NCBI GenBank assembly: GCA_964469165.1
Contig: CAYXXZ010000040.1
Span: 1 to 26,392, forward strand
Direction of reading: 5' to 3'
DNA from: CAYXXZ01 sp964469165
Lineage (GTDB): Bacteria > Pseudomonadota > Gammaproteobacteria > Pseudomonadales > Porticoccaceae
Length of the DNA stretch: 26,392 nucleotides
This document shows, piece by piece, positions 8,411 through 16,735 of this stretch; the first letter of the stretch is position 1, and each line of letters starts with the position of its first letter. The translations under genes and the position numbers were made by a program. Under the pieces are notes generated by a model. That model did not search any database, had not been told where the DNA came from, and was given only the letters and a program-made list of their open reading frames with translations.

Positions 8411-8659
8411 AATGTCATCTCCTCTGATGTATTCAGCTTCTATCCAGGACTAATTGTGATGATGGATAGAGCCCCTTTTTCGCCGCTTCGACCAAAGCCC
8501 GCCACCGTTGCGTGGCACTGCAGGACCCTGAGCACAAACCAAAGGCCACCCGTGAGGATGGTCCGGCCACTCCCTGACGAAATACGGCATACACTTGCAA
8601 ACCAGATTGTTATGCGCGGCCCAGGAAATCAGTTGCGCAACAACTCTCCGCGACTCGCT

Positions 8660-8684
8660 CAAAAGAGACTTTATGTCTCTTTTG
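8660..8684. promoter_or_regulatory. Palindromic candidate operator overlapping the receptor promoter
   Basis: CAAAAGAGAC (8660-8669) and GTCTCTTTTG (8675-8684) form a perfect 10-bp inverted repeat around TTTAT. It covers the predicted -10 box of the receptor promoter. It does not match the palindrome in front of the nearby TetR gene, so if it is an operator the regulator may be a different one. A hairpin role in RNA is the alternative. Confidence 0.45.
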
Positions 8685-8696
8685 ATAGGGCGTCAA
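8668..8696 (-). promoter_or_regulatory. Predicted sigma70 promoter for the receptor gene
   Basis: On the minus strand TTGACG (8696-8691) is followed by a 17-bp spacer and TAAAGT (8673-8668). The -35 match is 5/6 and the -10 match is 4/6. The -10 box falls inside the palindrome at 8660-8684, a typical arrangement for repression. Predicted transcription starts near 8661, giving a leader of about 250 nt. Confidence 0.4.
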
Positions 8697-8920
8697 TAGC
8701 TACAGTCAAAACCTTTATGCTTCTTTGCAACGACCTTGCTCGACTAACTTGGACTTAACGGTTTTATCATAATAGCGGGACCCGATGATACGTTCGTTCT
8801 CTTTAGAGCGCAAGCGTAGCCTGCTTTGTTCTATTTAGGGTCTTCATGCCTTTTACTTTGCGAAAACCTGCCTTCTTCCATCGCAATGGTTATATGGCCG
8901 CTGGCGGATGCAGAAAAAGC

Positions 8921-9589
8921 TCATCTCGCAGGCGCCACCAGGCCCATCACGCCGGCGACGATATAGGTGGTGATCAGCGGTTTCATGCGAATCAGGTCAT
9001 CCGAACGGTAGGCGCCGCCGGAGAGGCTGTCCAGGCGCTTATTGTTGGTCATCACGAACAGCAGGTTGGAGAGCATGAACATCATGCACATGTGGGCGGT
9101 GTAGTCGTCGGTGTCGGGAAAGGTGCTGCGAATCGCCTCGATGAAGCGCTGCGTGGTGGTGTTGAAGAACTCGATGGTCGTGGTCGGGCGCCAAATGCCC
9201 ACCAGAGAAGCGCGCGCCGTGAGGCGGCAGTAATTGCGCCAGCCTTCGTCGCGCTGATACCAGTAGCGGAACACCGGGTCAACGAAGGCTTCGACGATGG
9301 CCCGCAGCCGACCCTCTCCCTCGAGCCCGGACGACATCACCGCGTCGAGCGCTTCGTGGCGGTCTTCGATCAGCTCCCGACTGCGGCGCTTGATCACCTC
9401 CAGATAGAGGTTTTCCTTGCTCTCGAAGTGATAGTTGACCGCGGCGAGCCTCACATCGGCGGCGCTTGTTATCTCTCTGATGGAAGAACCTTCGAGGCCC
9501 TGTTCAGCAAAGATCTTCTCCGCCACATCAAGAATTTTTGTTCTGGTGTCCGTGGTCGCCGTGGACATTGCCGGGCTCGCCTTTGCCAT
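8921..9589 (-). CDS. TetR/AcrR-family transcriptional regulator, 222 aa
   Basis: The N-terminal TetR DNA-binding domain spans about residues 14-63: TRTKILDVAEKIFAEQGLEG, then the helix-turn-helix SSIREITSAADVRLAAVNYHF and SKENLYLEV. The C-terminal ligand-binding/dimer domain (about 75-222) is helical and its ligand is unknown. Two starts are possible: ATG 9589, or ATG 9568 (MSTATTDTRTK), which has AGGCGAG about 8 nt upstream. A perfect 12-bp-arm palindrome lies 20 bp upstream of the longer start, indicating autoregulation. It is transcribed toward the receptor and the racemase/P450 operon, so it is the likely local regulator, although its own palindrome is not seen before those genes. Confidence 0.92.
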   Translation of the reverse strand: MAKASPAMSTATTDTRTKILDVAEKIFAEQGLEGSSIREITSAADVRLAAVNYHFESKENLYLEVIKRRSRELIEDRHEALDAVMSSGLEGEGRLRAIVEAFVDPVFRYWYQRDEGWRNYCRLTARASLVGIWRPTTTIEFFNTTTQRFIEAIRSTFPDTDDYTAHMCMMFMLSNLLFVMTNNKRLDSLSGGAYRSDDLIRMKPLITTYIVAGVMGLVAPAR

Positions 9590-9608
9590 TGATAAACCAT
9601 TGCCTCAA

Positions 9609-9636
9609 TAAATTTGGAACGAATGTTCCAAATTTA
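9609..9636. promoter_or_regulatory. Perfect palindromic operator upstream of the TetR gene
   Basis: TAAATTTGGAAC (9609-9620) and GTTCCAAATTTA (9625-9636) are exact inverted repeats separated by GAAT. The size and position (20 bp before the start at 9589) fit a TetR dimer site used for autorepression. No second full copy was found by eye in the window. A half-site-like GTTCCAATAAA occurs at about 16609, upstream of the aldehyde dehydrogenase gene. Confidence 0.75.
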
Positions 9637-9711
9637 AGCAATTTTGAGCACAAAGGTACAGCGCTTTTTTAGGTTTACTGGAAGAGACCAAATTTTGGTG
9701 GCAGACCGCGC

Positions 9712-9739
9712 GTAGGGGCAATTCATGAATTGCCCCTAC
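9712..9739. repeat. 28-bp perfect palindrome after polA (probable terminator/repeat)
   Basis: GTAGGGGCAATTCA is followed immediately by its reverse complement, so a 28-bp perfect palindrome begins 7 bp downstream of the polA stop. GTAGGGGCAATTCATGAATTG-type palindromes are common dispersed repeats in bacterial genomes. Here it can end polA transcription or block antisense read-through. There is no U-tract directly after the stem on the minus strand. Confidence 0.75.
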
Positions 9740-9745
9740 CAAAAA

Positions 9746-12469
9746 TCAATGCGCTTCATCCCAGTTGTCGCCCACGCCCACTTCCACCAGCAGCGGCACA
9801 TCCAGGGTTGCCGCGCTTTCCATGTATTCGCGCAGCGTTTTTTCGAGGTCGGGGACTGCGTTCGCGGCAACCTCGAAGACCAGCTCATCGTGTACCTGCA
9901 TGATCATGCGGGCATCGAGCTTTTCCTGTTCCAGGGTGGCGGCGATGGTGATCATGGCTCTCTTGATGATGTCCGCGGCCGTGCCCTGCATGGGGGCGTT
10001 GATGGCGGTGCGTTCCGCCGCCTGGCGAATCTGGCCGTTGCTGGCCTTGATGTCCGGCAGGTAGAGCCTGCGCCCGAACAGGGTTTCCACATAGCCCTGC
10101 TCGCGCGCCTGGTGGCGGATGTCGTCCATGTAGCGGGCAACCCCCGGATAGCGCGCAAAATAGGTGTCGATGTAATCCTGTGCCTGTTTGCGACCGACGC
10201 TGAGCTGGCGCGCCAGGCCAAACGCCGACATGCCGTAAATCAGCCCGAAGTTGATCGCCTTGGCGCTGCGCCGCTGTTCGGCACTGACCTTGTCGAGCGG
10301 CGTCTCGAACACTTCCGCCGCGGTGGCGCGGTGAATATCGAGCCCCTCGCGAAACGCCGACAACAGGCCCTCGTCGCCGGAAAGGTGCGCCATGATACGC
10401 AGCTCGATCTGGGAATAGTCCGCGGCGAGAATCCGGTATCCCTTGGGGGCGATGAACGCCTGGCGGATGCGTCTGCCCTCGGCGGTGCGCACCGGAATGT
10501 TCTGCAGGTTTGGGTCAGACGACGACAGCCGTCCGGTGGCGGTGCCGGCCTGGTGGTAGGAGGTATGAATCCTGCCGGTGTGCGCATTGACCATTTTCGG
10601 CAGCTTGTCGGTATAGGTGGATTTGAGCTTCGCCAAACCGCGGTGCTCCAGCAGAACCTTCGGCAGCGGATAGTCCAGCGCCAGTTCCTGAAGCACCTCC
10701 TCCTTGGTGGATGCCGCGCCTTTGGCGGTTTTCTTGATGACCGGGATTTTGAGCTTGTCGAAAAGAATTTCACCGAGCTGCTTAGGCGAGGCCAGGTTGA
10801 AGGTTTGCCCGGCGAGTGCATAGGCTTCTTCCTCCAGTGCCTTGAGCCGCTCGGCGAGCTCCTTGCTCTGGTTGTGGAGCAGCTTCACATCCACCAGCGC
10901 GCCGGTGCGCTCGATCTGCGACAGCACCGGTACCAGGGGGATCTCGATATCCTCGAACACGGTTTTGAGTGAGGGAATTTCCTCCAGCTTCGGCCACAGG
11001 GCGCGGTGCAGGCGCAGAGTGATATCCGCATCCTCCGCGGCGTAGGGCGCGGCCTCGTCGATACCGATCTGGTTGAAGCTGAGCTGACCGGCGCCCTTGC
11101 CGGCGATATCCTCGAAACGGATGGTGGCGCACCCCAGGTATTTGAGCGCCAGGCTGTCCATGTCGTGGCGGGTGGCGACCGAATCCAGCACGTACGACTC
11201 CAGCATGGTGTCGAAACGCACCCCGCGCAGCGCGACGCCGTGGCGCGCCAGGACGCTCATGTCGTATTTGAGGTTCTGCCCGAGCTTGGCTTTTTCGGGA
11301 TCTTCCAGCAGTGGCCTGAGAGCCTCCAGCACCGCCGTGCGGTCGATCTGCGCGGGCGCGCCCAGGTAGTCGTGGGCCAGCGGCACATAGGCGGCGCGCC
11401 CCGGCTCCACCGCGAAGGACACCCCTACGAGCTCGGCCTCCATATAGTTGATGCTGGTGGTTTCCGTATCGAAGGCGAACAGTTCCGCGGCGCGCAGCTT
11501 TTCCAGCCAGCTGTCGAGCTGGTTCTGACTGAGCAAAATTTCGTACTCGAGCTCGCCCCCGTCGTCCGTGGCCGCTGACGCGCCGGTGTCTTCCTTGAGC
11601 AATTCCTCGGTCCAGGCCTTGAATTCGAATTCGCGGAACAGGTCGAGCAACTGCTCGCGGGCGGGCTCCTCCGGGGTGAGTAACCGCTCACTGTCATCGA
11701 GCGCCACATCCGTTTTGATAGTAGCCAACTGGTAGGACAGGTACGCCTGCTCGCGGTGTTCGGCGAGCTTCTCGGGCATGGTCCTGGCGCCGCGGAAACC
11801 GAGACCGCGCACCGCCTCGAGATCGGCATACATGGCGTCCAGCCCCGGCAGCGATTGAAGGATCGCCAGCGCCGTCTTTTCGCCAACACCGGGCACGCCG
11901 GGAATATTGTCGGATTTGTCGCCCACCAGGGCGAGGTAGTCGATGATGAGCTCCGGTGGCACACCGTATTTTTCGGTCACTCCGTCGCGGTCCAGGCGAG
12001 TGTCGGTCATGGTGTTGATCAGCGTGACGCGCTCATCCACCAGTTGCGCCATATCCTTGTCGCCCGTCGAGATCACCACCTTCCAGTCCTTGCCGCTGTA
12101 CTCGCACGCCAGCGTGCCGATCACATCGTCAGCCTCGACGCCCTCGACGATCAGCAAAGGCAGGCCCATGGCGCGAACGATGTCGTGAATGGGCGCGATC
12201 TGTGCCCGAAGGTCATCCGGCATCGGCGGGCGGTGGGATTTGTACTCCTCGAACAACTCGTCGCGAAAGGTTTTGCCCTTGGCATCGAACACCACCACCA
12301 TCGGGCATTGCGGGTAATCCTTCGCCATGCGCCGCAGCATGGCAATGACGCCCTTGATGGCGCCGGTAGGCTGACCCTTGGACGAGGTCAACGGTGGCAG
12401 AGCGTGGAAGGCCCGGTAGAGATAGGAAGAGCCATCCACCAGCACCAGGGTTTTTGCGTTCTCGGACAT
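9746..12469 (-). CDS. polA: DNA polymerase I, 907 aa
   Basis: Full-length Pol I with all three activities. The 5'-3' exonuclease covers about residues 6-290 (LVDGSSYLYRAFHALPPL at the start, VEADDVIGTLA, STGDKDMAQLV, GDKSDNIPGVPGVGEKTA). The 3'-5' exonuclease covers about 305-500 and looks active: Asp334 and Glu336 in FDTETT, and Tyr476/Asp480 in YAAED. The polymerase domain has motif A Asp684 in AADYSQIELR, motif B RRSAKAINFGLIYG (733-746) and motif C Asp861/Glu862 in MQVHDELVFE. It fills gaps in repair and replaces Okazaki RNA primers. The start is set at ATG 12469 (MSENAKTLVLVDG), where family homology begins. The 27-residue upstream extension is not family sequence and would run toward the intergenic palindrome. 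It is divergent from thrB, as in Pseudomonas. Confidence 0.98.
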   Translation of the reverse strand: MSENAKTLVLVDGSSYLYRAFHALPPLTSSKGQPTGAIKGVIAMLRRMAKDYPQCPMVVVFDAKGKTFRDELFEEYKSHRPPMPDDLRAQIAPIHDIVRAMGLPLLIVEGVEADDVIGTLACEYSGKDWKVVISTGDKDMAQLVDERVTLINTMTDTRLDRDGVTEKYGVPPELIIDYLALVGDKSDNIPGVPGVGEKTALAILQSLPGLDAMYADLEAVRGLGFRGARTMPEKLAEHREQAYLSYQLATIKTDVALDDSERLLTPEEPAREQLLDLFREFEFKAWTEELLKEDTGASAATDDGGELEYEILLSQNQLDSWLEKLRAAELFAFDTETTSINYMEAELVGVSFAVEPGRAAYVPLAHDYLGAPAQIDRTAVLEALRPLLEDPEKAKLGQNLKYDMSVLARHGVALRGVRFDTMLESYVLDSVATRHDMDSLALKYLGCATIRFEDIAGKGAGQLSFNQIGIDEAAPYAAEDADITLRLHRALWPKLEEIPSLKTVFEDIEIPLVPVLSQIERTGALVDVKLLHNQSKELAERLKALEEEAYALAGQTFNLASPKQLGEILFDKLKIPVIKKTAKGAASTKEEVLQELALDYPLPKVLLEHRGLAKLKSTYTDKLPKMVNAHTGRIHTSYHQAGTATGRLSSSDPNLQNIPVRTAEGRRIRQAFIAPKGYRILAADYSQIELRIMAHLSGDEGLLSAFREGLDIHRATAAEVFETPLDKVSAEQRRSAKAINFGLIYGMSAFGLARQLSVGRKQAQDYIDTYFARYPGVARYMDDIRHQAREQGYVETLFGRRLYLPDIKASNGQIRQAAERTAINAPMQGTAADIIKRAMITIAATLEQEKLDARMIMQVHDELVFEVAANAVPDLEKTLREYMESAATLDVPLLVEVGVGDNWDEAH

Positions 12470-12526
12470 GGGACAACCTGTTTCACGGCCTGTTGATAGC
12501 CGGAAAGGATACACTATGGCTTCCAC

Positions 12527-12689
12527 GGCGAGGGCCTGTTGATGTTTCACTGCAACCAGCTGTAAGCCGTAAGCTTTAAGCAGGGCTCCTTCAATACCGG
12601 ACGCGCCTGCAGGGCCTGTGAAAACATCGGGCCATCCCCGTCCGGCTTAAAAGCTTACGGCTTACAGCTAACGTCAACAGGCCCTCGCC
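12527..12689. repeat. 163-bp imperfect long palindrome between polA and thrB
   Basis: There are two nested arm pairs. The outer arms 12527-12546 and 12670-12689 (core TCAACAGGCCCTCG) are 20 bp with one T-G mismatch. The inner arms 12558-12576 and 12651-12669 (core CTGTAAGCCGTAAGCTT) are 19 bp and perfect. The centre, about 12581-12643, is not obviously paired. The outer-arm sequence recurs at 26285-26306. The structure resembles a MITE or composite REP element. It occupies almost the whole divergent intergenic region, so the polA and thrB promoters must lie in it or at its edges. Confidence 0.85.
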
Positions 12690-12725
12690 TCTTTACCCCA
12701 GCCTCTTTTTACTCCAGAGAGCCCC

Positions 12726-13700
12726 ATGGCAGTCTACACCCACATCAGTCCCGCACAGCTCGACCAGGCCCTGCGCGATTTCGGCCTCCAGCTAGAAGGC
12801 GCGCCGCGCGGTGTTGCCGACGGCATCGAGAACAGCACGTATTTCTTCGACGCCAGCGATGGGGCGGGGCGGCTCAGGCCCCTTGTACTCAGCATTATCG
12901 AAGACTGCCCGCTCGGCCAGTTGCAATACGCCTGTGCACTGACCACTTGCCTCAACAATGCCGCCCTCCCCGTACCCGCGCCGTTGCGCGGGCGCGACCA
13001 CCGCTTGTGGTTCGAAATCGCCGGCAAACCCGCGCTGATCGTGCCCAGGATGGCCGGCGCCCACATGCTGCAACCCAGCAGCCACGAATGTGGCGTCATT
13101 GGCGACTATTTGGCCCGCGCCCACCTGGCAGCGGCCGGGCTGCCTGATCATTTCGACAATCGCCGCGGCCTCGCCTGGCTCGAACAGGCGCAAACCGTAC
13201 TTGCGCCAGTCCTGGCAGCGGATGACAGCGCTTTGCTGGACGAGGAAATCCGCCGTTACCGGCGACTCGCCCGCGCCACGCTACCGAGAGGCGCCATCCA
13301 CGCCGACCTGTTCCGCGACAACGCCCTGTTCGAGGGCCGCACTCTGCGCGCCGTCATCGACTTTCTATTCGCCTGCACCGACTGGTGGCTGCTGGACCTG
13401 GCCATCGCCGTCAACGACTGGTGCGCCACCACGGAGGCGCCGGGTTTCGACGGGACACGCGCCGCCGCGCTCCTCGGAGCCTACGCCCGCGCGCGCCCGT
13501 TCAGCCGCGACGAACACCAATGCTGGCAGGATATGCTCTGCATCACAGCCACCCGCTTCTGGGTATCGCGCCTGCTGGCGGCGCAAAGTGCGGATCAATG
13601 CGTAAACACCAAAGACCCCGATGAATACCGCACCCTGCTGCGTTACCGGCGCGAGACCTTCCCGACGCTGCCAGATGCTGGTCTGCCGCAGGAGACCTGA
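12726..13700 (+). CDS. thrB: Homoserine kinase, APH-fold (Pseudomonas-type ThrB), 324 aa
   Basis: It phosphorylates L-homoserine with ATP in threonine synthesis. It belongs to the aminoglycoside-phosphotransferase-like homoserine kinases, not the GHMP-type enzyme of E. coli. The N terminus MAVYTHISPAQLDQALRDFGL and GVADGIENSTYFF (29-41) are family signatures. The Brenner motif IHADLFRDN supplies His192, Asp194 and Asn199, and AVIDFLFACTDWWLLDLAIAVNDWC (209-233) supplies the metal-binding Asp212. The length is normal and ATG 12726 is preceded by an AGAGAG purine stretch. Its position next to divergent polA matches Pseudomonas, where a small DUF2782 gene usually lies between them. That gene is absent here, replaced by the long palindrome. 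It marks the conserved chromosomal backbone beside the accessory right block. Confidence 0.93.
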   Translation: MAVYTHISPAQLDQALRDFGLQLEGAPRGVADGIENSTYFFDASDGAGRLRPLVLSIIEDCPLGQLQYACALTTCLNNAALPVPAPLRGRDHRLWFEIAGKPALIVPRMAGAHMLQPSSHECGVIGDYLARAHLAAAGLPDHFDNRRGLAWLEQAQTVLAPVLAADDSALLDEEIRRYRRLARATLPRGAIHADLFRDNALFEGRTLRAVIDFLFACTDWWLLDLAIAVNDWCATTEAPGFDGTRAAALLGAYARARPFSRDEHQCWQDMLCITATRFWVSRLLAAQSADQCVNTKDPDEYRTLLRYRRETFPTLPDAGLPQET

Positions 13701-13774
13701 CGCCAGAATCGCGTCGGTTGGAATTTAAAGAACCTATCCATCCTTCTTGCTTCCAGAGAAAGAAGACTACGCGC

Positions 13775-13890
13775 ATGCGCAACAAGGTCTATCCGAGTGA
13801 CATGAGCCGGGAGCGGTTCGAACAGATCCGCCCCTTTGCTGGAGCAGGTGCGCAAGCGCGCCACACCTCGCGCCATTGACCTGTACGAGG
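13775..13890 (+). pseudogene. IS5-family transposase remnant (frameshifted, 3' truncated)
   Basis: Translation from ATG 13775 gives MRNKVYPSDMSRERFEQIRP. A shift of one frame then continues as LLEQVRKRATPRAIDLYE up to about 13890. Together these are the start of an IS5-family (DUF4096-type N terminus) transposase, which normally continues into a catalytic DDE domain. One extra C in the run at about 13830 explains the frameshift, and after DLYE the similarity stops abruptly, 46 bp before the convergent alcohol dehydrogenase stop. Only about 38 of the usual 250-300 residues remain. It marks an old insertion or recombination point exactly where the backbone gives way to the accessory block. Confidence 0.72.
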
Positions 13891-13936
13891 CACGTGCGTG
13901 GCATTTTTCCGAAGTGGAGCGAGCCGGAGCGGAGGC

Positions 13937-15040
13937 TTACGAAGTCATCAGTAATACCGGTTTAATTACAGTGCCACTAATTGAAGCGTCAAAGGCGGCG
14001 TTTATATCTGCAAATGCAAATATTTTAATGATTCGCTCCAGCGGCAGTTCACCCTTGAGGTAGAGTCCTATAAGTTCGGGAATGAACGTTTGAGGATTTG
14101 AATCCCCTTGCATCACACCGACAATGGTCCGGCTGTTCAGTATGTGATAGTGATCAACATTGATCGTTGTGCCAGGCTTTGAAACACCCAGAAACGCACA
14201 GCATCCGTTTATTCTTATTACTCTTATCGCGGCATTGATTGCTTGTTGATTACCCGATGCCTCGATGCTGTAATCAGTTTCACCCACAGCACTGACTACT
14301 TCGTCAAGATCGAGGCCATTTACATCGACTATATGGGTAGCACCGAGGTCACGGGCCAGCAACAGCCGGGAAGCATGCGCGTCGACAGCTACAATTTTTT
14401 CGCATCCCGCCACCCGTGCGGCCATGACGGCGGCCATGCCAACGGCCCCTACTCCAAATATCGCTATGCTTGAGCCGGCTTTTGGCTTGAGCGTATTGAT
14501 CACCGTTCCGGCCCCGGTCTGAATACCGCAACCAAGAGGAGCCGCTATTTCAAAGGGGATTTCTTTATCAATTCGAACAACATTGGGGGCACGGGCGAGG
14601 GCGTGGCTTGCAAAGGAGGATTGGCCGAAAAAACTGCCATTTACGGATTTTCCTGACCTGTCAAGTAACGTGCCAGAGCCATCTGTGCGGGCCCCGCTAA
14701 GCGAAAGGGCGATAACGTCAGGGCAGCGCACCGGAATTCCTGACCTGCATGCAGGACATGTCCCGCACGAAGGGAAGGAGAGCACAACATGATCTCCCGG
14801 ACGCACGTGGTTTATAGCCGAGCCCACCCGCTCGACAATCCCGGCACCTTCGTGGCCCATTACCACAGGCGGTTGAGGCGGCATATTGCCTGATATCACT
14901 TCGTGGTCGGTATGACAGATACCCGTGGCCATGATGCGGACAAGTACCTCATCGTCCAGAGGATCGTCAAGTGTCAGTGATTCAATCGTCAATGGCCCGC
15001 CGTTATCGCGCAGGACTGCCGCCTTTATTTGAATTCCCAT
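13937..15040 (-). CDS. Zinc-dependent alcohol dehydrogenase (benzyl/geraniol-type), 367 aa
   Basis: Medium-chain NAD(H)-dependent alcohol dehydrogenase, which oxidises a primary alcohol to the aldehyde. Catalytic zinc ligands are Cys42 (GICHTDH), His63 (GHEGAG) and Cys171 (GCGIQTG). The structural zinc site is Cys92, Cys95, Cys98 and Cys106 in CGTCPACRSGIPVRC. The nucleotide fold is FGVGAVGMAAV (195-205), with Asp220 at the end of the second strand favouring NAD over NADP. It most resembles aryl-alcohol and geraniol dehydrogenases, but the substrate cannot be read from sequence. ATG 15040 has a strong GGGAGGA about 4 nt upstream. It begins 23 bp after the aldehyde dehydrogenase stop, so the two form an operon that carries out alcohol to aldehyde to acid. 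Confidence 0.94.
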   Translation of the reverse strand: MGIQIKAAVLRDNGGPLTIESLTLDDPLDDEVLVRIMATGICHTDHEVISGNMPPQPPVVMGHEGAGIVERVGSAINHVRPGDHVVLSFPSCGTCPACRSGIPVRCPDVIALSLSGARTDGSGTLLDRSGKSVNGSFFGQSSFASHALARAPNVVRIDKEIPFEIAAPLGCGIQTGAGTVINTLKPKAGSSIAIFGVGAVGMAAVMAARVAGCEKIVAVDAHASRLLLARDLGATHIVDVNGLDLDEVVSAVGETDYSIEASGNQQAINAAIRVIRINGCCAFLGVSKPGTTINVDHYHILNSRTIVGVMQGDSNPQTFIPELIGLYLKGELPLERIIKIFAFADINAAFDASISGTVIKPVLLMTS

Positions 15041-15063
15041 TGATCCTCCCTTGCATTCAGCGG

Positions 15064-16575
15064 TCAGAGTTTTGTAAAAACAGACTTGGTCTGTAGGTAA
15101 GCTTCGAGTCCTTCAAAGCCACCTTCGCGTCCCCATCCAGACTGTTTGTAGCCACCAAAGGGCATCGAAGGGTCTGCCATCAACTCACAATTGACCCAGA
15201 CCATCCCCGCACGCAATTTTTTACTGAGAATATGGGCCTGGCTGACATCCCGCGTCCACACGGTCGCCGCCAAACCATAAGATGTATCATTTGCCAGGCG
15301 CACAGCCTCGTCCAGGTCATCAAAGGGAGTGACGGTAACAACGGGTCCAAATATCTCCTCGCGGATAACACGCGAATCAGGCCGCGGGTCAAGTAAAACC
15401 GTTGGCTCGACAAAAAAACCACGATGCCCTGGCATACCTCCACCCGCTACGATCCGCGCAGCGCCATCCTTGACGCCGCTGTCAATCAGGGTTCTGACCC
15501 GGTCGAGCTGTTTGGCGGAAATCAGCGGTCCGATCTGGGTGGCTTCATTGAAGCCGCTGCCCACCACAAGTTGTTTGGCGGCGCTGGAGAGCCCTTCGAG
15601 AAAGGGGTCCAGTTGTCGGCGTTCTACATAGAGACGTGTTCCCGCAACACAGATCTGCCCGGAATTGGTAAAGACCCCTGCCGCCGCGCCAGGGATGGCC
15701 TCATCGAGATGGGCGTCTCCCAGTACGAGCACTGGCGATTTGCCGCCAAGTTCCAGGGACAGCTTTTTCAGATTGCCGGAAGCAGCCATGATGAGCTGGC
15801 GCCCGACATCGGTTGATCCGGTGAAGCTCACTTTGTCAACACGAGGATCAGATGCAAGGGCAGCGCCAGCAGCATTGCCATAACCGGTAACAATATTGAC
15901 CACGCCGTCAGGGACTCCCGCTTCAACAAGCAGCTCACCAAGCCGCAGCGCCGTGAGGGGTGACTCCTCAGCAGGCTTGAGAACACATGTGCAGCCCGCG
16001 GCGAGAGCGGCGGCGAGCTTGTTTGCCGCCAGGGAAAGTGGTGTGTTCCACGGCGTGATAAGTCCCGCAACGCCGACGGGTTCGCGCAGGGTATAGGTGT
16101 GAAAGGATTGCCCCGGAGCATCCAGATTCGCGGTCATGCCGTGTATCTTTGTGCACCAGCCGGCAAAGTAGCGGAATGTTTCAGAAGCGATGCCGCGCAA
16201 CCAGCCCGAAAGTTCCAGGGGCATGCCATTGTCCAGGGTTTCGAGGGCCTGTAACTCATCGCCATGCTGGTCGATCAGGTCGGCGGCTTTCCATAAAATC
16301 TGGGCGCGTCGGCTATTGCCAAGATTCATCCATCGCCCGTCGTCAAATGCAGTGCGAGCAGCTGTCACCGCTAAATCAATATCGAGGTGGCCTCCAGCGG
16401 GAACATGGGTAATGACTTCGCCGGTTGCTGGATTTAAAACCTCTATGGTTTCACGATTCACCGCATCCACCCAGTCCCCATCGATCAGCATCCTGTGGGT
16501 TTCTGCGTTGATTTGCGAGAGAATTGCCTGTTCACGATCGGTTCGGGTTGTAGAGGATATTTCCTGGCCTGTCAT
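15064..16575 (-). CDS. NAD(P)-dependent aldehyde dehydrogenase, 503 aa
   Basis: Oxidises an aldehyde to the carboxylic acid. The full ALDH catalytic set is present: Asn177 in TPWNTPL, Lys200 in VLKPAEESP, Glu275 in LELGGKSP and nucleophile Cys309 in NSGQICVAGTR. The C-terminal EEIFGPVVTV and PFGGYKQSGWGREGG are also typical. The length is normal for the family. The ATG at 16575 has AGGT about 8 nt upstream. It is followed at 23 bp by the alcohol dehydrogenase, its functional partner. It lies 160 bp downstream of the MaoC pair and may belong to the same transcript. The substrate is unknown; a terpenoid or steroid side-chain aldehyde made after P450 hydroxylation is an inference. Confidence 0.95.
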   Translation of the reverse strand: MTGQEISSTTRTDREQAILSQINAETHRMLIDGDWVDAVNRETIEVLNPATGEVITHVPAGGHLDIDLAVTAARTAFDDGRWMNLGNSRRAQILWKAADLIDQHGDELQALETLDNGMPLELSGWLRGIASETFRYFAGWCTKIHGMTANLDAPGQSFHTYTLREPVGVAGLITPWNTPLSLAANKLAAALAAGCTCVLKPAEESPLTALRLGELLVEAGVPDGVVNIVTGYGNAAGAALASDPRVDKVSFTGSTDVGRQLIMAASGNLKKLSLELGGKSPVLVLGDAHLDEAIPGAAAGVFTNSGQICVAGTRLYVERRQLDPFLEGLSSAAKQLVVGSGFNEATQIGPLISAKQLDRVRTLIDSGVKDGAARIVAGGGMPGHRGFFVEPTVLLDPRPDSRVIREEIFGPVVTVTPFDDLDEAVRLANDTSYGLAATVWTRDVSQAHILSKKLRAGMVWVNCELMADPSMPFGGYKQSGWGREGGFEGLEAYLQTKSVFTKL

Positions 16576-16735
16576 TGTGTCATACCTGTTTGAAGACCTT
16601 TCTCATCTGTTCCAATAAACAAAGGCCGCCAATAATGGACCGGGGTACGTTGACCCCGTTCTGGCCCGCTTTCCGGCCGGCGTATCTTATTCATTAGGCA
16701 TCCGTTCAACAGTGTCATTCGTTGGCGGTGCCGGA

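Larger units (their letters stand above)
8411..8920. other. 510-bp intergenic region between TetR gene and receptor gene
   Basis: No convincing gene is seen on either strand; a 125-codon plus-strand frame here lacks a recognisable domain and a ribosome site. It contains a predicted promoter with an overlapping 10-bp palindrome (8660-8696) facing the receptor. The roughly 250 bp between them and the GTG start would be an untranslated leader. Nothing recognisable is seen in 8700-8920. Confidence 0.6.

Noticed and set aside
9725..10972. 415-codon plus-strand frame
   Set aside because: Antisense to the polymerase domain of polA, which is fully conserved on the other strand.
16609..16619. GTTCCAATAAA, resembling half of the TetR palindrome at 9609-9636
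   Set aside because: The second half-site is absent, and a single short match is expected by chance.
16641..16658. CGGGGT...ACCCCG hairpin between the MaoC and aldehyde dehydrogenase genes
   Set aside because: A 6-bp stem without a U-tract; not enough to claim that transcription ends there.
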